Assembly: GCF_026017845.1 (NCBI RefSeq)
Contig: NZ_CP100416.1
Location: 3,261,962 to 3,325,961, forward strand
From: Amycolatopsis mediterranei
Lineage (GTDB): Bacteria > Actinomycetota > Actinomycetes > Mycobacteriales > Pseudonocardiaceae
DNA length: 64,000 bases
Direction of reading: 5' to 3'
Positions 19,416-27,673 of this stretch are shown piece by piece. The notes beneath the pieces are model-generated. The model did not search any database, was not told where the DNA came from, and was given only the letters and a program-made list of their open reading frames with translations. The first letter of the stretch is position 1; each line of letters starts with the position of its first letter. Both the position numbers and the translations under genes were made by a program.

Positions 19416-20621
19416 GTGACCTGGCTCGAACTTGCCGACGACACGCCGTTCGGCCTGGACAACCTGCCCTACGGTGTCTTCTCCGTCGGCGGGGCGCCCG
19501 AGCGCCGGATCGGCGTGCCGGTCGGCGATCAGGTGCTCGACCTGACCGCCGCGGCCGCCGGGACCGCCGCCGCGTTCGCCCCGCTGCTCACCTCCGGGGT
19601 GCTCAACCCGCTGCTCGCCGCCGGGGCCGCCACCTGGCGCGAAGTCCGCGAGAGCGTCACCGAGTGGCTGACCGAACCCCGCTACGCCGATCAGCTCCGG
19701 CCGCACCTCGTACCCCTGAGCGAGGTGACCACGCACCTGGCGTTCGAAGTCGCCGACTACGTCGACTTCTACTCCAGCGAGCACCACGCCCTCAACGCCG
19801 GCAAGATCTTCCGCCCGGACGCGACCGAGCTCCCGCCCAACTGGAAGCACCTGCCGATCGGCTACCACGGCCGGGCCGGCACCGTCGTGGCGTCCGGCAC
19901 GCCGGTCGTCCGGCCGCACGGGCAGCGCAAGCCCCGCAACGCAGACGCTCCGTCGTTCGGCCCCTCGCAGCGGCTGGACATCGAGGCGGAGGTCGGGTTC
20001 GTCGTCGGCACTCCGTCCACTGTGGGCACAACTGTGTCCACAGCGGACTTCGCGGATCACGTGTTCGGCGTTTGCCTCGTCAACGACTGGTCGGCGCGCG
20101 ACATCCAAGCCTGGGAGTACCAGCCGCTGGGCCCGTTCCTCGGCAAGTCGTTCGCCACGTCGGTGTCGCCGTGGATCGTCCCGCTGGCCGCGCTGGAGCA
20201 TGCGCGCGTCGCCGGCCCGCCGCAGGATCCCGAGCCGTTCGAGTACCTCCGGACCGGCGAAAAGTGGGGACTGGACCTGGCGCTGGAGATCCGGCTCAAC
20301 GGCCACCTGGTGTCGAGCCCGCCGTTCGCGACGCAGTACTGGACGGCTCCGCAGCAGCTGGCGCACATGACGGTCAACGGCGCGAGCCTGCGCACGGGCG
20401 ACCTCTTCGCCTCGGGCACGGTGACCGGCCCGGAGCGTGACCAGCGGGGCTCGTTCCTGGAGCTGTCCTGGGGCGGGCAAGAGCCGCTGGAGCTGCCCGG
20501 CGGCGTCACGCGGACGTTCCTCGAGGACGGCGACGAAGTGGTGATCAGCGCGACGGCGCCCGGCCCGCGCGGCACGCGCATCGGCTTCGGCGACGTGCGG
20601 GGTACGGTGGTTCCCGGCTAG
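19416..20621 (+). CDS. fumarylacetoacetase (tyrosine/homogentisate catabolism)
   Basis: Splits fumarylacetoacetate into fumarate and acetoacetate, the last step of homogentisate breakdown. The 401-residue length and the sequence are characteristic: YVDFYSSEHHALNAGKIFRP, HLPIGYHGRAG, the metal ligands in the EAEVGFVVG and NDWSARDIQAWEYQPLGPF segments, and the C-terminal TPEQ-like block TAPQQLAHMTVNG. The GTG at 19416 follows GAGGAG at 19405-19410; an overlapping GTG at 19410 is possible. Three nucleotides separate it from the DUF885 gene, so the two are likely one operon. Homogentisate dioxygenase is not nearby. Confidence 0.93.
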   Translation: MTWLELADDTPFGLDNLPYGVFSVGGAPERRIGVPVGDQVLDLTAAAAGTAAAFAPLLTSGVLNPLLAAGAATWREVRESVTEWLTEPRYADQLRPHLVPLSEVTTHLAFEVADYVDFYSSEHHALNAGKIFRPDATELPPNWKHLPIGYHGRAGTVVASGTPVVRPHGQRKPRNADAPSFGPSQRLDIEAEVGFVVGTPSTVGTTVSTADFADHVFGVCLVNDWSARDIQAWEYQPLGPFLGKSFATSVSPWIVPLAALEHARVAGPPQDPEPFEYLRTGEKWGLDLALEIRLNGHLVSSPPFATQYWTAPQQLAHMTVNGASLRTGDLFASGTVTGPERDQRGSFLELSWGGQEPLELPGGVTRTFLEDGDEVVISATAPGPRGTRIGFGDVRGTVVPG

Positions 20622-20622
20622 C

Positions 20623-20638
20623 CTAAGCGCACGCTTAG
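20623..20638. promoter_or_regulatory. palindromic operator upstream of the LLM oxidoreductase
   Basis: CTAAGCG (20623-20629) and CGCTTAG (20632-20638) flank CA. This perfect 7+7 palindrome sits 14 nt before the start codon and starts 2 nt after the fumarylacetoacetase stop, in the style of TetR-type operators. The matching regulator is not adjacent. Confidence 0.65.
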
Positions 20639-20652
20639 CACGGGAGGATGTC

Positions 20653-21693
20653 ATGAGGATCGGGACCGGGATCAGCTATTCCGGAGGCTTCGCCGAAAGC
20701 GTCGCCGACGTCGTCGAACTGGAGAAGGCCGGCCTCGACGTCGTCTTCGTGCCGGAGGCGTACTCGTTCGACGCGGTCAGCCAGCTCGGCTACCTGGCCG
20801 CGAAGACCGAGCGCGTCCAGCTGGCGTCCGGCATCTTCCAGATCTACACCCGCACGCCGACGCTGACCGCGATGACCGCGGCCGGCCTCGACTTCGTCTC
20901 CGACGGGCGGTTCATCCTCGGGCTCGGGGCGTCCGGCCCGCAGGTCATCGAGGGGTTCCACGGCGTGAAGTACGACGCGCCGCTGGGCCGCACCCGGGAG
21001 ATCGTCGACGTCTGCCGCCAGGTGTGGCGCCGCGAGCGCGTGGTGCACGAGGGCAAGCACTACACGATCCCGCTGCCGCCCGAGCAGGGCACCGGGCTCG
21101 GCAAGCCGCTCAAGCTGATCAACCACCCGGTGCGGGAGCGCATCCCGGTGCTGCTGGCCTCGATCGGGCCGAAGAACGTCGCGCTGACGGCCGAGATCGC
21201 CGAGGGCTGGCAGCCGATCTTCTTCCACCCGGAGAAGGCCGCCGACGTCTGGGGCGCCTCGCTGGCCGAGGGCAAGGCCAAGCGCGACGCGGCCTTGGGC
21301 GAGCTGGAGACGTTCGTGACGGTGGCCTTGGCCATCGGCGAAGACGTGGAGCCCCTGCTCGCCCACCTGCGCCCGGTCCTGGCCCTGTACATCGGCGGGA
21401 TGGGGGCCCGGGGCAAGAACTTCTACAACGACCTCGCCTGCCGCTACGGCTACGAGGCCGAGGCGAAGCAGATCCAGGACCTGTACCTGGACGGCAAGAA
21501 GGAAGAAGCGGCAGCGGCGGTCCCGGCCGAGCTGCTGCGCGCGATTTCCCTGGTCGGCCCGGCGGGCTACGTGAAGGAGCGCTTGGCGGCCTTCGCCGAG
21601 GCGGGCACGACGACCCTGGTGGTGAACCCGCTGCAGCCGGGCCGCGAAGCCCGCGTGGCGGCGGTCTCGCAGCTGCGCGAGCTGATCGACTGA
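20653..21693 (+). CDS. LLM-class F420-dependent oxidoreductase
   Basis: A 346-residue luciferase-like monooxygenase-fold enzyme, probably using coenzyme F420 as in actinobacterial relatives. Visible family features are the N-terminal strand MRIGTGISYSGGF, GLDVVFVPEAYSFD, ERVQLASGIFQIYTRTPTLTAMTAAGLD, SDGRFILGLGASGPQVIEGF (the cofactor phosphate loop) and IPVLLASIGPKNV. The ATG at 20653 has GGGAGGATG-like spacing (GGGAGG at 20642-20647). It is probably controlled through the palindrome immediately upstream and ends in a strong hairpin. The substrate is unknown. Confidence 0.88.
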   Translation: MRIGTGISYSGGFAESVADVVELEKAGLDVVFVPEAYSFDAVSQLGYLAAKTERVQLASGIFQIYTRTPTLTAMTAAGLDFVSDGRFILGLGASGPQVIEGFHGVKYDAPLGRTREIVDVCRQVWRRERVVHEGKHYTIPLPPEQGTGLGKPLKLINHPVRERIPVLLASIGPKNVALTAEIAEGWQPIFFHPEKAADVWGASLAEGKAKRDAALGELETFVTVALAIGEDVEPLLAHLRPVLALYIGGMGARGKNFYNDLACRYGYEAEAKQIQDLYLDGKKEEAAAAVPAELLRAISLVGPAGYVKERLAAFAEAGTTTLVVNPLQPGREARVAAVSQLRELID

Positions 21694-21710
21694 GTCCGAC
21701 GCGGGTGGCG

Positions 21711-21742
21711 GCCACCTCGAGGGAGGTCCTCGAGGTGGCTTT
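21711..21742 (+). terminator. rho-independent-type terminator after the LLM gene
   Basis: A perfect 12-bp stem, GCCACCTCGAGG (21711-21722) with CCTCGAGGTGGC (21728-21739), has a 5-nt loop and is followed by TTT. It is 18 nt after the LLM stop codon. Confidence 0.85.
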
Positions 21743-21799
21743 CCGCGTTTGAGGGGTTGGGGTGCCTGCGCGCGCCGCTGGGCGTGCCGGGTTGAGTGA

Positions 21800-22010
21800 G
21801 GTGCCTGCGCTGCGCTGCGCTGCGGGAAGGTCGCGGCCGCGAGTCGGGGCCGGGGTGGGTGCGCGCAGCCGGAAAGCGGCGGCCTTGGGACGGGGCCGGG
21901 TGGGTGCGCGCGCTGCGGGAAGGTCCCGGCCGCGAGAGGGGGCTGGGCGGAGTGCGCGCAGCCGGAAGGCGGCGGCCGCGAGCCGAGGCCGGGTCGCGGG
22001 CGCGCTGTCT
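21800..22010 (+). repeat. GC-rich degenerate tandem repeats in a gene-free stretch
   Basis: The 21743-22074 gap holds no credible gene. From about 21800 it shows four units of roughly 46-48 bp that alternate between a type containing CTGCGGGAAGGT and a type containing AGCCGGAAAGCGGCGGCC, each ending in CGGGGCCGGGTGGGTGCGCGC or a close variant. A TGCGC microsatellite (three copies) sits at the left edge. The unit type is unrelated to the 21-bp array at 5.3 kb. Confidence 0.7.
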
Positions 22011-22074
22011 GCGGCAGGGCCGCGTCCACGATGCCGGGGGCCGTGATGCTGGGCCGGGTGGCCGCGGCCCGCTG

Positions 22075-22650
22075 CTACGCCGGGGTTGCGTAGACCGCGA
22101 CCCGCATCCCGCCGACGCCCGCACTGTCGTACGTCCCGTCGCTGGTGACCAGCCTCAGCTCCGGTCCCGCGCCCTCCGGGGCCACCAGCGTGCTGTCCGG
22201 CTCGCCCGCCGGAAACACCGCCGTCCGGCGGACCGTGAACCGGGACTCCCGGCCCCTCGCGTCGCGGACCGTGATCGGTGCTCCCGGGGCGAGCTTGCCC
22301 AGCCGGGCGAACGCTCCGGCGGAGTAGCCGAAGCTCGCGTGCGCCGACAACACCGCCACCCCGGGCGCTCCCGGCGCCGGCCCGTCGGCGAACCAGCCCA
22401 CGCCCATGGCCGTGCCCGGCTGCTCGCGGCGGCCGCCTACCTGACCGAGGGCGACCACGTGGTTCGCCGTCAGGCCCAGCGAGGGGATCAGCACCGCCAC
22501 CGGCGGAGCTCCGGCTGCCGAGGGCGCGCCCGAAGCGGGGGCGGCCGGGGGCGCGAGCACCGACGTCACGCCGAGGAGGACGCAGCCGAGCCCGGCCACG
22601 ACCGCGAGCACCACGGCGGCCGGCCGCACGAGCCGCTCGGGCCGTTGCAT
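22075..22650 (-). CDS. class E/F-type sortase-like protein with Ser in place of catalytic Cys
   Basis: A 191-residue exported membrane-anchored protein: one N-terminal hydrophobic helix (about 12-32), then a sortase beta-barrel (VAVLIPSLGLTANHVVALG, PGTAMGVGWFADGPAPGAPG, VAVLSAHASFGYSAGAFARL). The catalytic His is retained in SAHASF. The strand that should read LxTC reads LRLVTSDG: the Cys is replaced by Ser170, coded by AGC (complement of 22141-22143). Transpeptidation is therefore probably lost or altered. The ATG at 22650 has AGGGGAAAG upstream; GTG 22668 is an alternative. No sortase substrate (LPxTG-like) gene is adjacent. Confidence 0.85.
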   Translation of the reverse strand: MQRPERLVRPAAVVLAVVAGLGCVLLGVTSVLAPPAAPASGAPSAAGAPPVAVLIPSLGLTANHVVALGQVGGRREQPGTAMGVGWFADGPAPGAPGVAVLSAHASFGYSAGAFARLGKLAPGAPITVRDARGRESRFTVRRTAVFPAGEPDSTLVAPEGAGPELRLVTSDGTYDSAGVGGMRVAVYATPA

Positions 22651-22894
22651 CTCTTTCCCCTGCTCCACGCCGGTTCCGATGTCCGAATAATCGCAGGGGG
22701 CGACGCGGGCGTTACCGAATCGTGTCCGGTTGCACTCCGGTTCACTCGTTCGGGTTACCTCGCTGTGACCTTCGCGTCAAAAACACGCCACCGGAAGGCG
22801 CAATTCCGGAAATGTTCGGCGCAGCGGCGTGAGATCGGACATCATTGCTGGTTTCGAATGCTTGAACTGGGGATATTCATCAGGCGGAAGTGAG

Positions 22895-23848
22895 GTGCGC
22901 CGAGCAGTGCGAAAAAGAGCCGAGCCCGCGGTGGGCGTGCTGGACGTCGGTTCGTTCAGCGCCCGGCTGGTGGTGGTGCCGGTCAGCGGCTCACCCCGCG
23001 AACCGGTGGTCAACCACCAGACGCGGCTGCGCCTGGACCGCGAGCTCGACTGCCGTGGCCGGCTCTCCGACCGCGGCATCGCCGCCGTCACCGCCGCCGT
23101 CGCGGCAGGCATGAACACGGCCTACCGCCACGGCGTCACCAACGTCTACCCGCTGGCGACCTCCTCCATCCGCGACGCCGCCAACGCGGCGGACGTCGTC
23201 CGGCACGTCGCCGGCGAAACCGGTGTCGAACTGCGGTTCCTCTCCGGCCGCCGCGAGGCCGAACTGACCTACCTGGCCGCCCGTCGCTGGTACGACACCG
23301 AGCCCGGGCCGATGCTCGTGCTCGACATCGGCGGCGGGACCGTCGAACTGGCCGCCGGCTCCGGGGAGAAGGCCACCTTCGCGCGCTCGCTGCCGCTGGG
23401 CGCCCGCTCGATGACGCGGGACTGGCTGCCCTCCGAGCGCGTGTCGAACAAGCAGGTCAAGGCGCTGCGCGCGCACGCGCTCGACGTCGTGACCACCACC
23501 CTCGCCGCCGCCGACGTCGACGATGCCCGGGTCGTCGGCTGCTCCAAGGTGCTGCAGCAGCTCGCGCGCCTGGCCGGCGCCCGCCCGGGCAAGTGCAAGG
23601 AGCTGCGGCTCGACGACCTTCGCGCGTGGATCCCGCGGCTCGCCGCGCTGCCGCCGTCGCGGCGGGCCGAACTGCCCGGCATCTCGCGCAACCGCGCCCA
23701 CCAGGCCCTGGCCGGCGCGATCGTCGCGGAAGCGCTGCTGACGGTCGCCGGCGGCCAGGTGACGATCTGCCCGTGGTCGACCCGCGACGGCCTGCTGCTC
23801 ACCCTGCAGGACAAGGCGCGCGCGGCGGCGGGGATGCACGCGGCCTGA
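22895..23848 (+). CDS. Ppx/GppA-family exopolyphosphatase/pppGpp phosphatase
   Basis: A 317-residue member of the ASKHA fold that hydrolyses polyphosphate or pppGpp. The N-terminal phosphate loop VGVLDVGSFSARLVVV and the second ATPase-like motif LVLDIGGGTVEL (about residue 145) are present, with the family RREAELTYL and SLPLGARSMTRDWL segments. It resembles the shorter mycobacterial Ppx1 (about 330-340 residues), which lacks the C-terminal HD domain. The start GTG 22895 has AGGCGGAAG upstream; GTG 22907 is also possible. A 244-bp gap separates it from the divergent sortase gene. Confidence 0.88.
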   Translation: MRRAVRKRAEPAVGVLDVGSFSARLVVVPVSGSPREPVVNHQTRLRLDRELDCRGRLSDRGIAAVTAAVAAGMNTAYRHGVTNVYPLATSSIRDAANAADVVRHVAGETGVELRFLSGRREAELTYLAARRWYDTEPGPMLVLDIGGGTVELAAGSGEKATFARSLPLGARSMTRDWLPSERVSNKQVKALRAHALDVVTTTLAAADVDDARVVGCSKVLQQLARLAGARPGKCKELRLDDLRAWIPRLAALPPSRRAELPGISRNRAHQALAGAIVAEALLTVAGGQVTICPWSTRDGLLLTLQDKARAAAGMHAA

Positions 23849-23889
23849 ACCGCTGGCCTTGGCCGGGAAAACCGGGTATTCCGGAAAGC

Positions 23890-24072
23890 ATGAGCGAGCA
23901 GCAGCGCCTCCACGGCCGCGACGACGAAGACGAAGAGCTCCCGAAGCTCCCGACCCCCGGCAAGCTGACGCACGACGTGCCGACCGCGCCGGACCCGGAC
24001 GTGAGCCCGGGTGGGACCGAGGACGTCCAGGCCCCACCCGGACGGGAAGCCGCTAGCGACCTTCCTCGGTGA
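23890..24072 (+). CDS. small acidic, probably disordered protein
   Basis: An ATG at 23890 opens 60 residues beginning MSEQQRLHGRDDEDEELPKL, rich in D, E and P, with no hydrophobic core. GGAAAG lies just upstream at 23883-23888, close to the start. The 3' end overlaps the convergent GH65 gene by 20 bp. Codon use is in the local style, so it is probably real, but no function can be proposed. Confidence 0.5.
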   Translation: MSEQQRLHGRDDEDEELPKLPTPGKLTHDVPTAPDPDVSPGGTEDVQAPPGREAASDLPR

Positions 24073-26452
24073 TGGGGTTGGCCGGCTCCGCGTACTGACG
24101 CACCGCTTCCGAGTCGCGCCGCATCGGGGCGCGCCCGGGTGGCTGCTTCGGCGGCGCGCCGGCGTCGATCTTCGGGATGGCGTACCGCTGCGGCTCCGTG
24201 GTGATCGTGATGCGCTCCCCGTGGTGCAGCACCTCCAGGGGCGCGCCGGCGACGACGTGGTAGGTGGCCTGGTCGGGATCGATCTCGACCTGGAACCGGG
24301 TGCCGCGGAACATCAGGCGGAAGGTGATCCGCCCCAGCTGCGGCGGCAGCCGCGGCGCGAACGCGAGCGTCCCGCCGTGGTCGCGCAGGCCTCCGAACCC
24401 GGCCACGGCGCCCTGCCACGCGCCCGCCAGCGACGCCATGTGCAGGCCGTTGCGCACGTTGTTGTGCACGTCGTGCAGGTCGGTCAGCGCGGCTTCGGCG
24501 AGGTAGTCGTAGGCCAGCTCCAGATGCCCCACCTCGGCCGCCACCACCGCCTGCGTCGCCGCCGACAGCGAGGAGTCGCGCACGGTCCTCGCCTCGTAGT
24601 AGGCGAAGTCGCGCGCCTTCTCTTCCGCGCTGAACGAGTCGCCGCACAGGTGCAGTGCCAGCACCAGGTCCGCCTGCTTGACGACCTGCTTGCGGTAGAG
24701 GTCGAAGTACGGGAAGTGCAGCAGCAGCGGGTAGTGCGCCGGATCGGTGTGCTCGTAGTCCCACTCGTCGTGGTCGAGGAACCCCTCCGACTGCGGGTGC
24801 ACGCCGAGTTCTTCGTCGTAGGGCAGGTACATCGTCGCGGCGGCCGCCCGCCAGGAGTCCAGCTCGACGGTGTCGACGCCGAACCGCGCCGCCACGTCGG
24901 GGTGCCGCTCGCACGACTCCGCCGCCGCCTGCAGGTTCCGCCGCGCCATCAGGTTCGTGTAGACGTTGTTGTCCGCCACCGCCGAGTACTCGTCGGGCCC
25001 GGTGACGCCGTCGATGCGGAACGCGCCGTGCCGGTCGTGGTGGCCCAGCGACGCCCACAGCCGGGCGGTTTCCAGCAGCAGCTCGGTGCCGTAGTCGCGC
25101 TCGAACTCCTCGTCGCCGGTCGCGTTGAGGTAACGCACGACGGCATCGGCGATGTCCGCGCTGACGTGGAAGGCCGCCGTGCCCGCCGGCCAGTACGCCG
25201 AGCACTCGGCGCCGTTGATCGACCGCCACGGGAACGCCGCGCCGCACAACCCCAGCTGGTGCGCGCGTTCCCGCGCTTTGTCCATTGTGGAGTGCCGCCA
25301 GCGGAGGGCGTCGCGCGCCGCGTCCGGGATGGTGTAGGTGAGCACCGGCAGGACGAAGGATTCGGTGTCCCAGAAGGCGTGCCCGTCGTAGCCCGGCCCG
25401 GTCAGCCCCTTGCCGGCGATCGCGCGGCTCTCGCCGCGGGCCCCGGCCTGGAGGATGTGGAACAGGGCGAACCGGACGGCCTGCTGCAGTTCGGGGTCGC
25501 CCTCGATCTCGATGTCCGAAGTGGCCCAGTAGTCGTCCAGGAATTCGCGCTGCTCGGTGAGCAGGCCCTTCCAGCCCGTCTGGCGGGCGCCGGCCAGCGC
25601 CGCCTCGACCTGGGACCGCAGCGCGGGCACCGAGCGCTGCGCGGACCAGCCGTAGGCGAGGAACTTGGTGATCCGCAGCCGCCCGCCCTTGGGCACGTCG
25701 ACCGCGACGGTCAGCCGCGCCAGGTCGTCCTCGGAGTGGATGCGGGCCCGGATCCCGTCGTCCACCTCGATCTTGTGGTCCATCGCCGCGGCCATCCGCA
25801 GCCCGGACCGGCGGGTCTGGTGCACCAGCACGGCGTTGTAGTCCGACGCGCGGTGGAACTCGCCGACCAGCGGCGATTCCAGCGCGGCGGCCACCCGCGG
25901 GTCACTCGTGTCGGACTCGATCGGCTCGTTGGCCAGCAGGTCCGACTGGACGACCAGCTGCAGGTCCTCGTCGAGCGGCTCGACCTCGTACCGGATGGCG
26001 GCGATCGCGCGCTGGGTGAACGACACGAGCCGCTCGGTGCGCACGCGGACCCGCCGCCCGGTCGGCGACGACCACTCGGTGGTCCGGGACAGCGTGCCCC
26101 TGCGGAAGTCCAGGACCCGGTCGTGCGCGGTGGCGGCGCCGTAGCGCATGTCGAGCGGTTCGTCCTCGACGAGCAGCCGGATGATCTTGCCGTCGGTCAC
26201 GTTGACGACGGTCTGGCCCTCTTCGGGGTAGCCGTAGCCGGCCTCGGCGTAGGGGAGTTCGTGCTGCTCGTAGAACCCGTTGAGGTAGGTCCCGGGCAGC
26301 CCGCGCGGCTCGGCCTCCTCGAGGGTGCCGCGCAGCCCGATGTGGCCGTTGGACACGGCGAACGCCGATTCGGTGCGCTGCAGGGCGTCGACGTCCATGC
26401 CGCGCCACCGCAGTTCCCACGGCGAGCATTCGTAGCCGTGCGGTTCGGTCAT
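24053..26452 (-). CDS. GH65 family glycoside phosphorylase (trehalose/maltose/kojibiose type)
   Basis: Phosphorolyses an alpha-glucosyl disaccharide to beta-glucose 1-phosphate and glucose in the cytoplasm. The 799-residue length is typical. The N-terminal beta-sandwich begins at WELRWRGMDVDALQRTES; the (alpha/alpha)6 barrel includes GYDGHAFWDTESFVLPV. The catalytic acid is Glu488 in TGPDEYSAVADNN. KQADLVLAL marks the phosphate site region. The ATG overlaps the stop of the upstream beta-phosphoglucomutase (ATGA), so both are translated from one mRNA and the product feeds straight to glucose 6-phosphate. The disaccharide specificity cannot be fixed by eye. It is the analogue of the Rv3400-Rv3401 pair. 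Confidence 0.92.
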   Translation of the reverse strand: MTEPHGYECSPWELRWRGMDVDALQRTESAFAVSNGHIGLRGTLEEAEPRGLPGTYLNGFYEQHELPYAEAGYGYPEEGQTVVNVTDGKIIRLLVEDEPLDMRYGAATAHDRVLDFRRGTLSRTTEWSSPTGRRVRVRTERLVSFTQRAIAAIRYEVEPLDEDLQLVVQSDLLANEPIESDTSDPRVAAALESPLVGEFHRASDYNAVLVHQTRRSGLRMAAAMDHKIEVDDGIRARIHSEDDLARLTVAVDVPKGGRLRITKFLAYGWSAQRSVPALRSQVEAALAGARQTGWKGLLTEQREFLDDYWATSDIEIEGDPELQQAVRFALFHILQAGARGESRAIAGKGLTGPGYDGHAFWDTESFVLPVLTYTIPDAARDALRWRHSTMDKARERAHQLGLCGAAFPWRSINGAECSAYWPAGTAAFHVSADIADAVVRYLNATGDEEFERDYGTELLLETARLWASLGHHDRHGAFRIDGVTGPDEYSAVADNNVYTNLMARRNLQAAAESCERHPDVAARFGVDTVELDSWRAAAATMYLPYDEELGVHPQSEGFLDHDEWDYEHTDPAHYPLLLHFPYFDLYRKQVVKQADLVLALHLCGDSFSAEEKARDFAYYEARTVRDSSLSAATQAVVAAEVGHLELAYDYLAEAALTDLHDVHNNVRNGLHMASLAGAWQGAVAGFGGLRDHGGTLAFAPRLPPQLGRITFRLMFRGTRFQVEIDPDQATYHVVAGAPLEVLHHGERITITTEPQRYAIPKIDAGAPPKQPPGRAPMRRDSEAVRQYAEPANPITEEGR

Positions 26453-27180
26453 CGGTCCTCCAGGAGGTCGGCGAGGTCGTCGACGACGATGTCGGCCCCG
26501 TGGGCCCGCAGTTCTTCGGCCTGGTCGGCCCGGTTCACGCCCACGACGTACCCGAAGCCGCCGGCCTTGCCGGCCTGGACGCCGGACTGGGCGTCCTCGA
26601 AGACGGCCGCGTGCGCGGGCTCGACGCCGAGCGCCGCGGCGCCGGCCAGGAACGAGTCCGGCGCCGGCTTGCCCTTCAGGTGCTGTTCGCGGATCACGAT
26701 GCCGTCGATGCGCGCCTCGACGTACTTGCTCAGGTCGGCGCCGTCGAGCACCTTGGCGCCGTTCGCCGACGACGTCACGACGGCGATCCGCAGCCCGGCG
26801 GCCTTGACCGCCTCGAGGTAACGCACCGAGCCCGGGTACGGGTTGACGCCGCGCTCGTCGATGATCTTGAGGACCAGCTCGTTCTTGCGGTTGCCCACGC
26901 CGTTGACGGTCGGGGCGTCCACCGGGTCGTCCGGCTCGCCCTCGGGCAGCACGATCCCCCGTGACCGCAGGAACTCCCGCACGCCGTCGGCGCGCGGGCG
27001 GCCGTCCACAAAGGCCGCGTAGTCGTGGTCGGTGAACTCGGCGAATCCGGCGCCGTCGCGGGCGCGGAGGAATTCGTCGAACGTCCGCTTCCAGGCCTCG
27101 CGGTGGAGGACCGCGGTGCCGGTCAATACTCCGTCGAGGTCGAACAGGCAGGCGGTGATGGTCTCGGGCAATCCCGTCAT
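26449..27180 (-). CDS. HAD-superfamily beta-phosphoglucomutase
   Basis: Converts beta-glucose 1-phosphate to glucose 6-phosphate. The 243-residue HAD protein has motif I FDLDGVLTGTAVLH (Asp nucleophile near residue 14), a helical cap, motif II VVTSSANGAKVL, the Lys region KGKPAPDSFLAGA and motif III VFEDAQSGVQAGKAGGFGYVVG. Its position before a GH65 phosphorylase, with a 4-bp stop/start overlap, is the classic context for this activity. Start ATG at 27180. Confidence 0.92.
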   Translation of the reverse strand: MTGLPETITACLFDLDGVLTGTAVLHREAWKRTFDEFLRARDGAGFAEFTDHDYAAFVDGRPRADGVREFLRSRGIVLPEGEPDDPVDAPTVNGVGNRKNELVLKIIDERGVNPYPGSVRYLEAVKAAGLRIAVVTSSANGAKVLDGADLSKYVEARIDGIVIREQHLKGKPAPDSFLAGAAALGVEPAHAAVFEDAQSGVQAGKAGGFGYVVGVNRADQAEELRAHGADIVVDDLADLLEDR

Positions 27181-27189
27181 GCCCGCACG

Positions 27190-27549
27190 CTACCGGTCCG
27201 CGCCGCCGGGCGCGGCGTGTGGCCGCACGTGGTGGATGAGCTCGTGCACGGTCGCGTCCGCCAGCCGGTAGCGCACCACCCGGCCGGCGCGCTGCGGCGT
27301 GACCAAGCCGTGGGCCCGCAGCAGCCGCAGGGCCTGCGACACCGCCGTGTCGGTCATGCCGGTCGCCGCGGCGAGGTCGGTGACGCTGATCTCGCGGGCG
27401 TAGTGGATGGAGACCAGCAGGGCCAGCCGGGACGGGTCGGCGACCACGGAGAAGCGCCGGGCCCATTCGTCGATCACGGCGCGGTCGCCGAGCCCGTCGA
27501 CCGCCGCCGCGACGCGTTCCGGGTCGATCAGCTTGCGGTCGGTGCTCAC
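27190..27549 (-). CDS. ArsR/SmtB-family regulator, possibly metal-sensing
   Basis: A 119-residue winged-helix repressor. The HTH spans about residues 20-85 (DPSRLALLVSIHYAREISV, LAAATGMTDTAVSQALRLL, then the wing RAGRVVRYRLAD). The last helix has D-x3-H-x3-HH (DATVHELIHHVRPH), which resembles the alpha5 metal site of SmtB/KmtR-type sensors of Zn, Ni or Co; this is an inference. GTG 27549 is chosen because it begins the conserved part; GTG 27585 would add 12 residues. It lies 9 bp upstream of the beta-phosphoglucomutase and on the same strand, so it may be the first gene of that operon. Confidence 0.8.
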   Translation of the reverse strand: MSTDRKLIDPERVAAAVDGLGDRAVIDEWARRFSVVADPSRLALLVSIHYAREISVTDLAAATGMTDTAVSQALRLLRAHGLVTPQRAGRVVRYRLADATVHELIHHVRPHAAPGGADR

Positions 27550-27642
27550 CCCCGGATGATTCCACCCGGGGTGCGGGCGGACCACCGGTGGTCCGGGTCA
27601 CGCCGCGCTTGACGCCGGGCATCCTGGGAGGCGACGCTGGCG

Positions 27643-27660
27643 TTAAGACAGTTGTCATAA
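27643..27660. promoter_or_regulatory. inverted repeat before the PaaI-like gene
   Basis: TTAAGACA (27643-27650) and TGTCATAA (27653-27660) flank GT; the arms pair except at one position. CATAAT at 27656-27661 is -10-like, so a bound regulator would block transcription of the thioesterase gene. Confidence 0.5.
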
Positions 27661-27673
27661 TCGAGGAGCCGGG

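Noticed and set aside
21762..22046. A + strand open frame across the 21.8-kb repeat patch
   Set aside because: It codes only for R/A/G-rich repeats in step with the DNA repeats, lacks a ribosome-binding site and has no family features.
24011..26821. Long + strand frame opposite the GH65 and beta-phosphoglucomutase genes
   Set aside because: It spans two well-supported - strand genes and has only shadow-type composition.
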